NCBI GenBank assembly: GCA_965140775.1 | Contig: OZ223471.1 | Span: 2,170,001-2,234,000 of the forward strand | DNA length: 64,000 bases | DNA from: UBA6244 sp965140775 | GTDB taxonomy: Bacteria; Bacteroidota; Bacteroidia; Bacteroidales; F082 | Direction: 5' to 3' | Part shown: one piece after another, positions 25,829-34,743 of the stretch | Position numbering within the stretch: position 1 is the first letter of the stretch | How the letters are laid out: each line of letters opens with the position of its first letter | Position numbers and translations under genes: made by a program | Notes under the pieces: model-generated | Told to the model about the DNA's origin: nothing | Seen by the model: only the letters and a program-made list of their open reading frames with translations | Databases searched by the model: none

Positions 25829-26506
25829 CTATGAATTTTTCTGATTGGAAAATTTTCCAACCAGCAAGGCAATGATAATGGCCACGTACAGTTGTCCTGA
25901 AACGCCGATCAGGGTTGCCAGCGACTTGGTATAAGCCTCGGTAGGAACCAAATCGCCATAGCCCATGGTGGTGATGCTAATAAATGAATAGTACAAACAA
26001 TCGGAAAAATTAACCGACGAATCGCCTGTGGGGTCGGTGTGCAACGGAAAGGTGATGGCGCTCGGGTCGAACTTAACTATGACTGCAATTAAAATGGAAA
26101 ATATCAGCCCCATGAGCAGGTATCCGTTCACCGATTCGAGGATTACCCTGGCATTTACCTGCTGTGCCCCTGCCACTTGTTTGATCAATATCACGCCCAC
26201 GTAGCCAAAAAACACAAAATTCAGAAACGAAGAAGCACTGTTAACTACTTCCAGATCGAACGCACTCGAGCTCCATTCTACCAACATCATGATGGTGGAA
26301 AGGATAAAAAGTTTTTTGTGGTTTTTGTCAAGAGCCAGGATGGCAACAAAATAGATGAGGGTGTAAAAAACGTTGTACAGCACCGAGTGCCAGCTTTCGG
26401 GAAAAATACCGATGCCAAAAATGGTAAACGACACCAGGATCAATAAGAGTATGTTCCAACGGGTAAGCGACTTAATTTTGGTTTCAATTATTGAGGTTGT
26501 ATTCAT
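25829..26506 (-). CDS. Potassium-channel-like ion channel protein
   Basis: A 225-residue membrane protein. It has about four N-terminal hydrophobic helices (residues about 18-120), then a two-helix pore module: a TM helix at about 130-148, the pore loop with selectivity filter TTMGYGD (near 179-185) and a final helix (about 197-217). The GYGD filter is the hallmark of potassium-selective channels. There is no cytoplasmic RCK or cyclic-nucleotide domain. The overall six-helix plan resembles a minimal voltage-gated-like channel, but I see no regularly spaced arginine sensor helix. Nothing nearby indicates a regulatory partner. Confidence 0.85.
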   Translation of the reverse strand: MNTTSIIETKIKSLTRWNILLLILVSFTIFGIGIFPESWHSVLYNVFYTLIYFVAILALDKNHKKLFILSTIMMLVEWSSSAFDLEVVNSASSFLNFVFFGYVGVILIKQVAGAQQVNARVILESVNGYLLMGLIFSILIAVIVKFDPSAITFPLHTDPTGDSSVNFSDCLYYSFISITTMGYGDLVPTEAYTKSLATLIGVSGQLYVAIIIALLVGKFSNQKNS

Positions 26507-26850
26507 CCCTATTGAGGTTTGTTGAAATTATTCTGGGTCGTATTTCGCTTGAAAATCCGCGACATTTTTATTGCACATTGGGCCAACGGGCTTCAAAAAT
26601 AATAAAGTTGTTGGAAAGAAACAAAATATTGGAAGTGGGATAAGAAATTGTCAGAATTTCATTGGTGAGAAAGCACATGGGTTATTGTCAAATCTAAGAA
26701 GGTTTATTTTGTCGTATCCGCCACCAATTGAGAATGATTTGGTTTGCTCCACCTCTCTGGCTTTTAACTGATTACTAAAACAAAATGTAGGAAGTCTGCG
26801 GGCAATCCAATTTTTTGTTACCTTTGAGGGACACTCCTGACTTGTCCGAT
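26507..26850. other. Non-coding spacer left of the transposase remnant
   Basis: No coding sequence recognised. A plus-strand TACCTTTG box at 26819-26826 now points into the transposase remnant. It may be the orphan promoter of a gene removed when the IS element and its deletion arose. Confidence 0.35.
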
Positions 26851-27960
26851 TTAGTGCGGTCTAAGAATTTTCAAGATTGTTTCCTTCAAATGGTCTGGTA
26901 TTGGAGTTCTCATTTTTATTTCTTTACCAGTTATTTTATTCAACAATCTGGCATCAGTAATCTTTTTACATTGGGTTAAAAAAGATCTTATAGACAATGT
27001 TGATGTTATCTCAATATGCTTTGACACAGCTAATGCCATAAAACAAATGAGCATGTGTAGTTGTAAAGGCTCCTGCTTAAAATGGAAAATAGGACGGGTT
27101 AGTAAATCATTTTTTAATACACGAAAAGCTTGTTCAACCCTGTATAAATCATGATAACGGCTAATTATAGTTGCATTATCGGCTACGGCTTCTTCTATGT
27201 CAGTAAAGTATCCTTTAATTCCCAGGAGCTTTGTGGTTTTCTCAATCTGTTTCTCGTTAAGCATCATCTTGTTATCACCAGTTTTGATGTATTTTACCCT
27301 CTTGACTTTTGAGGGTTGGCACAGCATCGATTTTGCTTTTTCTATCTGCTTATTCATCTCGTATTTGTCTTTATTGTAACGCTTTTTTGAGAAGCTGCAA
27401 ATCAGATACCCATGGTCAGTTTTTAGTCGAAGGATGTTTCCGTCTTTTCTCACGAGATTTGCATCTATTGTAGCCAACAAGACTGATGGGGCATTGCCTA
27501 GTCTTGCCCCCACTATATAGTTGATTTTTTTCTGCCTGCAAAGCCTCAACATTTTGGGAACTTATCATGGCTGCATCGGCAACAACTGTAAAGTTCTCCA
27601 CCTGATGCTTTTTAATGAAAGCTTTAATGACAGGAATCAGCGTATGCCCTTCAAATGTGTTACCTGAAAACACCTCATAACTCATCGGAAAGCCTTCGGG
27701 GGTGACCATTAGTGCCACCACAATTTGCGGTTGTTGTGACTTGTTGTCTTTGGAAAATCCATTTCTCCGAAGTTCATCTTCCGAGAATGTTTCAAAGTAT
27801 AATGTCGTAACATTATAAAACAACAAGGAAAAATCGAAACCATATTGTTTCTTGGCAAAAGAAATCGTCTTTTTCTCTATTATGTCTTTTAAATTCAGCC
27901 ACTTTCGTGCTGATTCGTAAATGGGAATCGAAAGGGAATTGAAAATTGTATTAAGCATAG
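26840..27960 (-). mobile_element. IS1634/IS4-type insertion sequence remnant
   Basis: Truncated element. Its left end is near 26840, just before the transposase stop; its right end abuts the cheB remnant near 27960, where the transposase N-terminus is missing. No terminal inverted repeat or target duplication could be paired, so a deletion at the right end is likely. Confidence 0.65.
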
Positions 27961-27973
27961 AACCTGCAATCAA
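26851..27973 (-). pseudogene. IS1634-family transposase, truncated and frameshifted
   Basis: Two overlapping frames together encode about 370 residues of a DDE transposase. The N-terminal frame (27973-27416) has FDFSLLFYNVTTLYFETF and TVVADAAMIS, with a catalytic Asp. The C-terminal frame (27552-26851) has INYIVGARLGNAP and YRVEQAFRVLKNDLLTRPIFH, with the catalytic Glu region. The frames join at a run of seven A residues (minus strand, 27531-27525). Six would restore one frame, so a +1 slip or insertion is the cause; this is not the classic -1 programmed shift. The first 100 or so residues are absent. The gene is therefore inactive. Confidence 0.85.
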
Positions 27974-28250
27974 TGGTTTGCGCCCTTCTGTGGCTTATCT
28001 GTTTCAATCTGCAGCCGAGCATTATGGTGCTTCTTCAATGGGAGTATTGCTCTTCGGTATGGGACGCGATGGCGCTGAGCAACTCAAGCAGTTGCGCGAC
28101 AAAGGTGCCACAACCTTTGCGCAAAACAAACAAAGTTCAGTAGTTCACGGCATGCCCGGAGAAGCCATCAAGCTTGATGCAGCAACGTATATTTTGCCGC
28201 CTGAACAAATTGCGCCCAAGATGGGAGAGGTGATTGAAAACCTGAAATGA
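27960..28250 (+). pseudogene. cheB: cheB remnant: C-terminal part of protein-glutamate methylesterase
   Basis: About 95 residues of the CheB catalytic domain survive: AINGLRPSVAYLFQSAAE, LFGMGRDGAEQL (with the catalytic Asp), KGATTFAQNKQSSVVHGMPGEAI. The receiver domain and the catalytic Ser and His are missing because the transposase remnant replaces the 5' part. CheB removes methyl groups from chemoreceptors during adaptation, so this copy cannot work. An ATG at 27921 lies in the IS sequence and would give a chimeric 109-residue product of no evident function. It lies beside a decayed chemoreceptor at 30950-32462, which fits loss of a local chemotaxis or chemosensory cluster. Confidence 0.88.
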
Positions 28251-28268
28251 AAAAAATGAGTTTAATGT

Positions 28269-28299
28269 TTTGATTTTGAACTTAAATGCACTATATTTG
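28269..28299 (+). promoter_or_regulatory. Bacteroidota promoter, -33 TTTG and -7 TATATTTG
   Basis: TTTG at 28269-28272, a 19-bp spacer, then TATATTTG at 28292-28299, 21 bp before the ATG of the hybrid kinase. Both boxes and the spacing match the Bacteroidota consensus, making this the best promoter in the window. Confidence 0.7.
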
Positions 28300-28320
28300 T
28301 CCGTATCTAGGAGTTAGCCC

Positions 28321-30891
28321 ATGATTGATGAAAAAGCATCAGCGGAGGCGCGTACAATTCTCATTGCCGAGGATAGCAGCGTGCAAGCCGAACAGCTAAG
28401 GTATATCCTTGAAAACCATGGATATCAGGTAGTTGTGGCGGTAGATGGTATGGAAGCCTCCTTAAAAGCACAACAAATTATCCCTGACCTTATTATCAGT
28501 GATATTGTTATGCCCCGCATGAATGGTTATGAGCTTTGCAAAACAATCAAATCCAATGAGCAAACACTCCATATTCCGGTAATTTTGCTTACCTCACTTT
28601 CCAATCCAGACGACCTCATCGATGGGTTGGCCAGCGGAGCCAGCAATTTTTTAACCAAACCATTTCAAGAGGAATACCTGCTCAGTCAAATAAACGAGGT
28701 CTTTCTTAACAAAGAATTATACAGTGGTATCCATGAGCCTGTCACCATGGAATTGGCCAGGAAGGGTGAGAAACTTAGTGTTACCACCGATCCACAGCAA
28801 ATTCTTACACTGCTGATGTCGTCGTATCATGCTGCCATACAGCGCAATGAGGAATTAACTACCTCGCAGGATGAACTTCGAAATATCAACGATCGGCTGG
28901 AAGATCTGGTGGATGAGCGTACCACCAAACTTCAGGAAGAAATTGCAGAACGACAAAAAATTCAGGAAGAACTGGCCCATTCCTTATCGCTGATTGAAGC
29001 TACCCTGGAGTCAACAGTTGATGGAATTCTTGTGGTGGATCTTGAGGGACGCATTCTAAAAACCAACAAAAAGTTCATCGATTTATTTGCCATACCTGAT
29101 CACATTTTGCGAACCAAGGACGACAGGAAAGCTGTGGAATACGTGTTGTCGGAGGTGAAAAATCCGGAAGCATTTATTCAGAAAATAGAGAGTTTGTATC
29201 AAAACATTACTGAAGAAAGTCGTGATTACATTGAGTTTCAAGATGGTCGCGTGTACGAAAGATATTCGCGCCCGCAGGTGGTTGGCAAGGATGTCATCGG
29301 TCGGGTTTGGAGTTTTTGGGATGTAACAGAACGCATCAAAGCGGAAATTGATTTGCGTGAAAGTGAGCAAAGGTTGGGATTGGCCTTAAAAGCGTCCGAT
29401 TTGGGGATGTGGGACTGGCAAATTTCCTCCAAATCATTTTGGCAATCAAAAAGATACAATCAAATTTTTGGTCATCGTGGCGAGGATCAAACCATGCATC
29501 CCAATGATGTGTTGGAACAGGTGTGGCCCGATGACCGACCTTTAGTGAAGGAAAAATATCAGGAGGCGCTTCAGTCGGGTAAACTCCATGCAGATTTCAG
29601 AATAACCTGGCCATCAGGCGAAATGCGTTGGGTTTCGTTGTTTGGCAAAACCCAGTATGATGACCACAATCATCCCATACGGATGTTGGGTACCATTCAG
29701 GATATTACTGAGCGGAAATTCAATGAGTTGGAAATAAAAATTGCCAACGAGGAACTGCGGAAGGCCAATGCCGACAAGGACCGGCTTTTCTCCATTATTG
29801 CACACGATTTGCGTAGCCCTTTCAATGGTTTCATCGGGCTTACCGACATCATGCTCGAAAACGCTTTGGAGTTGAAACCCAGCGAATTGCATGAAATCTC
29901 TAAACGTTTGAATAGTTCGGCCAAAAATATTTACGATTTGCTCGAAAATTTGTTGGAATGGTCGCTCATTCAGAAGCAAAAGGGTCAGCTAAACACCAAG
30001 AGTTTCGATCTGTCGGAGTTGGTGGTTCAAAACATCGAAGTAATTCGCGAAAAGGCCGTGCAAAAAGGAATTGGTGTGATTAATGAGATTCCCAACGACC
30101 AATGGGTAATCGGCGATAAAAAAATGTTGAACACCGTTATCAGGAATTTGTTTTCCAACGCCATAAAATTCACCAAATCAGGAGGTATGATTACGCTTTC
30201 GTCCGCTTTCCTGGACAATCAATGGGTGGAAGTGGCCGTAGTAGATACGGGAGTGGGCATGTCGTTGCAACAACTACAAAATATACAGCAATCGGGTGGT
30301 ACATCGGGGACTTCGGGTACCGATGGCGAAAAGAGTACCGGCCTGGGATTGATGCTTTGCAAAGAATTTGTGGAGCAAAACGGTGGAAGTCTCCGTGTGG
30401 AAAGCACACAGGGTGAGGGGTCGGAGTTTTATTTTACCGTGCCTGTTGATCGTACCAAAATGAGTAAGGAGGTCAACCAGCCAAAACAGGTGGTGGCGGT
30501 GGATAACAAAAAAAACAATTTGAATATTCTGATTGCGGAAGACGACGAGGCTTCGCAAATGCTTTTGAAATTGGCAGTGCAAAGTTTTGGAAAAGAAATT
30601 CTGGTTGCCAACGATGGCGTGGAGGCGGTGGAGGCATGTCGGAATAATCCGGGTATCGACCTGGTACTCATGGACATAAAAATGCCACGAATGGATGGAA
30701 AAGAAGCCACCAATCAAATCAGAAAGTTTAATAAAAATCTGATAATTGTTGCCCAGTCTGCCTACGCCGATTCAAGTGATATTGAGTTGATTTTGAAATT
30801 GGGATTTACTGATTTTATTGCCAAACCCATTAATATCAAAGTGCTCCAGGATGTTATCGAAAAGTATTTTGGCAACCTAAAAGTAGCGTAG
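28321..30891 (+). CDS. Hybrid kinase REC-PAS-PAS-HisKA-HATPase-REC
   Basis: An 856-residue cytoplasmic hybrid histidine kinase. The N-terminal receiver (about 12-135) has Asp 61 in LIISDIVMP. A coiled coil (about 180-225) leads to two PAS domains (about 225-345 with DGILVVDLEGRILKTN, and 350-465 with LGMWDWQ and MRWVSLFG). Then come HisKA with His about 495 in IIAHDLRSPFNG, HATPase_c with DTGVGM and STGLGLMLCKE, and a C-terminal receiver with Asp about 785 in LVLMDIKMP. All phosphotransfer residues are present. It sits between a broken cheB and a broken chemoreceptor but has its own promoter and is intact, so it was retained when the chemotaxis genes decayed. Signal unknown. Confidence 0.92.
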   Translation: MIDEKASAEARTILIAEDSSVQAEQLRYILENHGYQVVVAVDGMEASLKAQQIIPDLIISDIVMPRMNGYELCKTIKSNEQTLHIPVILLTSLSNPDDLIDGLASGASNFLTKPFQEEYLLSQINEVFLNKELYSGIHEPVTMELARKGEKLSVTTDPQQILTLLMSSYHAAIQRNEELTTSQDELRNINDRLEDLVDERTTKLQEEIAERQKIQEELAHSLSLIEATLESTVDGILVVDLEGRILKTNKKFIDLFAIPDHILRTKDDRKAVEYVLSEVKNPEAFIQKIESLYQNITEESRDYIEFQDGRVYERYSRPQVVGKDVIGRVWSFWDVTERIKAEIDLRESEQRLGLALKASDLGMWDWQISSKSFWQSKRYNQIFGHRGEDQTMHPNDVLEQVWPDDRPLVKEKYQEALQSGKLHADFRITWPSGEMRWVSLFGKTQYDDHNHPIRMLGTIQDITERKFNELEIKIANEELRKANADKDRLFSIIAHDLRSPFNGFIGLTDIMLENALELKPSELHEISKRLNSSAKNIYDLLENLLEWSLIQKQKGQLNTKSFDLSELVVQNIEVIREKAVQKGIGVINEIPNDQWVIGDKKMLNTVIRNLFSNAIKFTKSGGMITLSSAFLDNQWVEVAVVDTGVGMSLQQLQNIQQSGGTSGTSGTDGEKSTGLGLMLCKEFVEQNGGSLRVESTQGEGSEFYFTVPVDRTKMSKEVNQPKQVVAVDNKKNNLNILIAEDDEASQMLLKLAVQSFGKEILVANDGVEAVEACRNNPGIDLVLMDIKMPRMDGKEATNQIRKFNKNLIIVAQSAYADSSDIELILKLGFTDFIAKPINIKVLQDVIEKYFGNLKVA

Positions 30892-30949
30892 GGGATAGCT
30901 GCCCTAAAGGATTCGATCCTTGTATCAAAAATTCACGAAACCACTGAGT

Positions 30950-32462
30950 TTACATGGTGTATTGATCAACAAGCATTTTCAATTTGTTTCCCAGTTCATT
31001 TAGTTCCTTGGCGGCATTCTCAGCTTGTCGCATACTGGCCACATTCTCAATACCTGCCTGGTTGATGTTGTTCATGCCAATGCCACCTGATCCATGCCCA
31101 CCACTTGTTGCTGACTCGATGCCATAATTTGGGAGGCGGTATGTTGTGCTATTTCAACACTTTTCGCTAGTGCCCGGATCGAATCACCGGCTTGTACCGA
31201 TTGATTCATACCTTCGGCAACAGCCTTGTTGCCTTGCCCGGTGGCAGCCACCGCAGCGCCAATTCCTTTTTGTATGTCGCTTAAGATGCTGCGCACCTTG
31301 AAAGTGGCTTCTTTCGACCGTTGTGCCAGGTCTTTAGTTTCTGTGGCCACTACGGCAAATCCCTTGCCGTGTTCGGCCGCTTTGGCAGCTTCGATGGCAG
31401 CATTCACTGCCAGCAAATTCGACTGGTCGGCCACCTCGTTTACCGAAGCAATGATACGACCTATCTGCTGACTCTGTTGACTCAGAGTAGTGGTGGTTTC
31501 CATGATAACATTTACCTGATCTTTAATTACCTCCATCAAGTTGCCGGTTTTTTCAACCGCCTGATTGCCCGACTTGGTTACCTCAGAGATTTGACTTGCG
31601 TTCTGGGCAACCTGCTGGGCCTTTTGGCTCGACAGTTGCGATGCATGCCGCACTTCTTCCACGGTGGATGTGGTTTGACTGATGGCGGCGGAAGTTTCCG
31701 ACGTACCCGATGCCACCTGGGTGGTGGCTGCCAAAATTTCGCTTGACGAGGAACCCAGCGTGTTGATGCCTTCCATGATGTCTTGAATGGAAGCCCTCAA
31801 CTTGATGACCATATCCAGAAAAACATTGTTGATCTGTCCGATTTCATCCTGACGGTAGATGGGTTTGAGTTTCACGCTCAAATGGCTATCAGGGTTCCGG
31901 CCATCTCCACGTTGGTCGTGGATACCGAATAGGTTTTTCTGGTGGATTCGCGCTCTGAAAGCAGTCTAAGTTCTTCATCCTCAAACAACTGGCCAATATC
32001 GCGGATTTCGTCCATGATGTGTTTGCCTTTGTCGGATTGAATCTCTGTTTGGGATGCTTTAAAACCATCTTTTTTTCTGATGTCAATTATTTCTTGTAAC
32101 CTGGCAAGTTTTTGATCGATAAGCGCTTGATACTCAACCAGTCGTTTTTACTGAGTGGGGTTGTCCTTTGTCATATCTATAAGCTCCTGTAGCATGATTT
32201 AAATTGATTTGCTCGATGCCATATAAGGCTCCAGATATTCCTCCTTACCGGTAATAATAAAACCACGTTGTCCGGTTTCAGCATCTTTGATGTCGGACAA
32301 TAGTTTTTCGTTGGTACGCAATACTTTGTAGGTGTGTGTACTCCAATCAACACTGCTTTTGAATTCCTTGATCATTAAATATGATACGGCTCCCAGGCTG
32401 ATGAACGCAACGATTGCAGAATCAATCAAAGCGCCGATTTTATTGCCAATATTCCATTTCAT
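30950..32462 (-). pseudogene. Decayed methyl-accepting chemotaxis receptor (CHASE3-HAMP-MA)
   Basis: Read from 32462 downward, fragments follow the order of a CHASE3-type chemoreceptor: N-terminal TM helix (IDSAIVAFISLGAVSYLMI), ETGQRGFIITGKEEYLEPY, then KDNPTQ and, after an in-frame stop, KRLVEYQALIDQKLARLQE and SDKGKHIMDEIRDIGQLFEDEE. The second TM helix is missing, and a frame change leads to LKPIYRQDEIGQINNVF (HAMP) and the signalling domain with AVNAAIEAAKAAEHGKGFAVVA. Another frameshift near 31075 separates the last 40 residues, which end at 30950. At least one stop, three frame changes and a deletion make it non-functional. Confidence 0.88.
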
Positions 32463-32639
32463 GGTGGTTGAATTTATTGGTTTATTACCGATACTTCGGT
32501 TGAATCAAGAGGGAACCATCTCCAGATAGGTTTTCTCTCCTGTGGGCTGACCGAATGTGCTGATAATTTGGACTTTTGATTTTTGCTGACAGGTTAAAAT
32601 TAAAAAAATGTTACCAAAAATGATAGATGTTGTTTTTTT

Positions 32640-33058
32640 GTCATCCTGAATGGAGAGCAACGGAATGAAGGATCTCTGTCGTGTTATTATGAAGCAATGG
32701 GCTTTTGGTTTCAGTTTACATAAGAGGTCCTTCGCCCGGGGCTCAGGATGACAAAGAATGTGATGGCAGGTTAAAGAAAAGAATTGTTTTTTGTCATCCT
32801 GAATGGAGAGCAACGGAATGAAGGATCTCTATCGTGTTATTATGAAAAAATGGGCTTTTGGTTTCAGTTTACATGAGAGGTCCTTCGCCCGGGGCTCAGG
32901 ATGACAAAGAATGTGATGGCAGGTTAAAGAAAAGAAATGTTTTTTTGTCATCCTGAATGGAGAGCAACGGAATGAAGGATCTCTATCGTGTTATTATGAA
33001 GCAATGGGCTTTTGGTTTCAGTTTACATGAGAGATACTTCGCCTGGGCTTAGGATGAC
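32640..33058. repeat. Three tandem copies of a 153-bp hairpin-ended unit
   Basis: Units at 32640-32752, 32793-32905 and 32947-33058, spaced 153 and 154 bp apart. Each begins GTCATCCTGA and ends with its complement TCAGGATGAC, and inside has paired GAAGGATCT and AGGTCCTTC-like arms. The third copy is the most diverged at its right end. Linkers (GCAGGTTAAAGAAAAG) are also conserved, so whole 153-bp units were duplicated. No protein is likely from this stretch. Confidence 0.9.
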
Positions 33059-33159
33059 AATGAACACAATAGTCGAATGACCTTTAAAATCGAATACAGG
33101 CAACAAAAAAAGCCCATATTGATAGTTGCGAATTTTCCTAATTGATGTCATTTAAAAAT

Positions 33160-33167
33160 TATTTTTG
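33160..33167 (+). promoter_or_regulatory. Bacteroidota -7 promoter box TATTTTTG
   Basis: TAnnTTTG box 47 bp upstream of the ATG at 33215. A -33 element is not clear. Confidence 0.45.
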
Positions 33168-33214
33168 TTCCTTCATTCATAGACCATAACTAAACCGCTT
33201 TCTACGCCATTAAA

Positions 33215-34285
33215 ATGAAAGAACTAAAAACCACCAACACGCTGTTGCTGATGATTATCATTCCATTGGTATTCTATTTATTGAAAATCCTTTCCTTTAT
33301 ATTTATACCCTTGATTTCGTCCATGTTCATTGCCCTGCTATTCTTGCCTTTCATGCGGTGGCTGAACAAAAAACACGTACCCAAACCTTTGAGCATTTCC
33401 ATTATAATCATTGTTATCATGGGGTTGCTGGCCCTTGGGGGAAAAGTAATCCAGTTGTCAACCGACGAAATTATATCAGCTGACAGCTCATTTTTTGAAA
33501 AAGCAGAAATAAAACTGGTCGGACTGATTGAATCATTGGAAAGCTTTTTTGGCATTCAACGCGTCAAGGGCGACAACATACTCCTTCATTATTTTCAGAA
33601 CAACAATATTTTTGAAAAGTTTGGTTCCACACTGGACTTTGTTGGAAACACCCTGACAATGACACTGATGACCGTGTTTTTTGTTGTGCTGCTGTTGTCA
33701 GAATCCATCAATTTCCAAAAGTTGCTCAACACCATGGTATTCAAACACAAGTATTCCTCTGTCAGGACTTTCATGAAAATTGAAAAGGACATTATCACCT
33801 TTGTGTGGGTGAAGTTTTTGATTAGTTTGCTTACAGGGATGGGATTCAGTCTGGCATGCCTTGTTTTTGGCATTAGTTTCCCCATATTCTGGGGACTATT
33901 CGCCTTTCTCATCAATTTCGTTCAAATGGTGGGGTCGGTAGTTTCGGTGGTATTGTTGTCGTTATTTGCCTTTGTGGAAATAGAACCCACCGGAACATTG
34001 TTGTTTTTCATTATCGCCATTACTGGTGTTCAGGTGGTGATGGGCGGGATATTGGAGCCCATTTTTATGGGAAAAACTTTCTCCATCAACGTCGTAACAG
34101 TCATCGTTATGCTGATGTTGTGGGGGTATATTTGGGGCGTTCCCGGGCTTATCATGTCCATACCCATTACGGTTTTTGTTAAAATCATTCTGGATCAGTT
34201 TCCGCAAACGAAAGTCATTTCAAGTTTGATGGCCGGAAAAGAGGCAGATGTTAGTTTCTTGTGGAAGAAAAAAGGGGATTTGTAG
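33215..34285 (+). CDS. AI-2E family transporter (PerM/YhhT-like)
   Basis: A 356-residue membrane protein of the AI-2E/PerM transporter family. It has about seven or eight hydrophobic helices: a pair at about 11-50, one at about 62-82, and a cluster from about 150 to 330. Between them is a soluble loop (about 85-145). Family-like segments include FAFLINFVQMVGSVVSVVLLSLFAF and GGILEPIFMGKTFSINVVTVIVMLMLWGYIWGVPGLIMSIPI near the C-terminus. Members have been linked to autoinducer-2 export or to sodium/proton exchange; this sequence does not decide between them. It is convergent with the small gene at 34482, with a hairpin between. Confidence 0.9.
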   Translation: MKELKTTNTLLLMIIIPLVFYLLKILSFIFIPLISSMFIALLFLPFMRWLNKKHVPKPLSISIIIIVIMGLLALGGKVIQLSTDEIISADSSFFEKAEIKLVGLIESLESFFGIQRVKGDNILLHYFQNNNIFEKFGSTLDFVGNTLTMTLMTVFFVVLLLSESINFQKLLNTMVFKHKYSSVRTFMKIEKDIITFVWVKFLISLLTGMGFSLACLVFGISFPIFWGLFAFLINFVQMVGSVVSVVLLSLFAFVEIEPTGTLLFFIIAITGVQVVMGGILEPIFMGKTFSINVVTVIVMLMLWGYIWGVPGLIMSIPITVFVKIILDQFPQTKVISSLMAGKEADVSFLWKKKGDL

Positions 34286-34394
34286 CCCGGATATACTATG
34301 TTTCAAGCTGTTTTAATGTAATAGGCCATATCCGGTTTTTGACTTGTATATAGCAGCTATTCATCGTCATGAAAAATATTTTCCTGATAAAATA

Positions 34395-34428
34395 GCGAAG
34401 AAACCCCTTTATGTTGGGGTTTCTTCGC
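34395..34428. terminator. Bidirectional hairpin terminator
   Basis: A 13-bp perfect stem GCGAAGAAACCCC / GGGGTTTCTTCGC with an 8-base loop, lying between the convergent genes ending at 34285 (+) and 34482 (-). No long T run follows on either side. Confidence 0.65.
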
Positions 34429-34481
34429 CGTGATTAAAATACCAAAAGTGTTAATGTTTGAAATCAACCCAATTAAACGGT

Positions 34482-34739
34482 CTATTCCTCAAGGGCTTCC
34501 TCACCCTCCCGGTAGAGTTGATAGATTTTTTTGCCTCCATAAGCTGCACCTAAGCCCAATAGGACAAATAACCCTCCTTCTATAGGCGCATTTCCTCCAT
34601 TTTGGTTTCCACCGTTGTTTGATCCACCTGGCGGAGGTGGTGGTGGCCCCTGAGCACTTGAGTTTAAGGAAATGGAAACTGCTGCAACTAATATTACGCT
34701 TCTGATGGATTGATAAATTATATTTTTCATTTTTTTCAT
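34482..34739 (-). CDS. Small PID-CTERM-like protein
   Basis: An 85-residue protein with a signal peptide (about 1-29, ending NSSAQ), a Pro/Gly/Asn-rich low-complexity stretch (GPPPPPPGGSNNGGNQNGG), then APIEGGLFVLLGLGAAYGGKKIYQLYREG. The C-terminal pattern, Pro-Ile-acidic followed by a hydrophobic helix with AAYG and a basic tail, resembles the PID-CTERM type of small Bacteroidota sorting-signal proteins (PIE here for PID). It starts 4 bp after the stop of the 1773-residue T9SS protein, so the two are probably co-transcribed. Function is unknown; a role in membrane retention or in the fate of the large surface protein is only a guess. Confidence 0.75.
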   Translation of the reverse strand: MKKMKNIIYQSIRSVILVAAVSISLNSSAQGPPPPPPGGSNNGGNQNGGNAPIEGGLFVLLGLGAAYGGKKIYQLYREGEEALEE

Positions 34740-34743
34740 TTTT

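Noticed and set aside
32505..32813. 102-residue minus-strand ORF
   Set aside because: It runs through the tandem hairpin units and encodes the repeat in translation (LLSIQDDKK twice).
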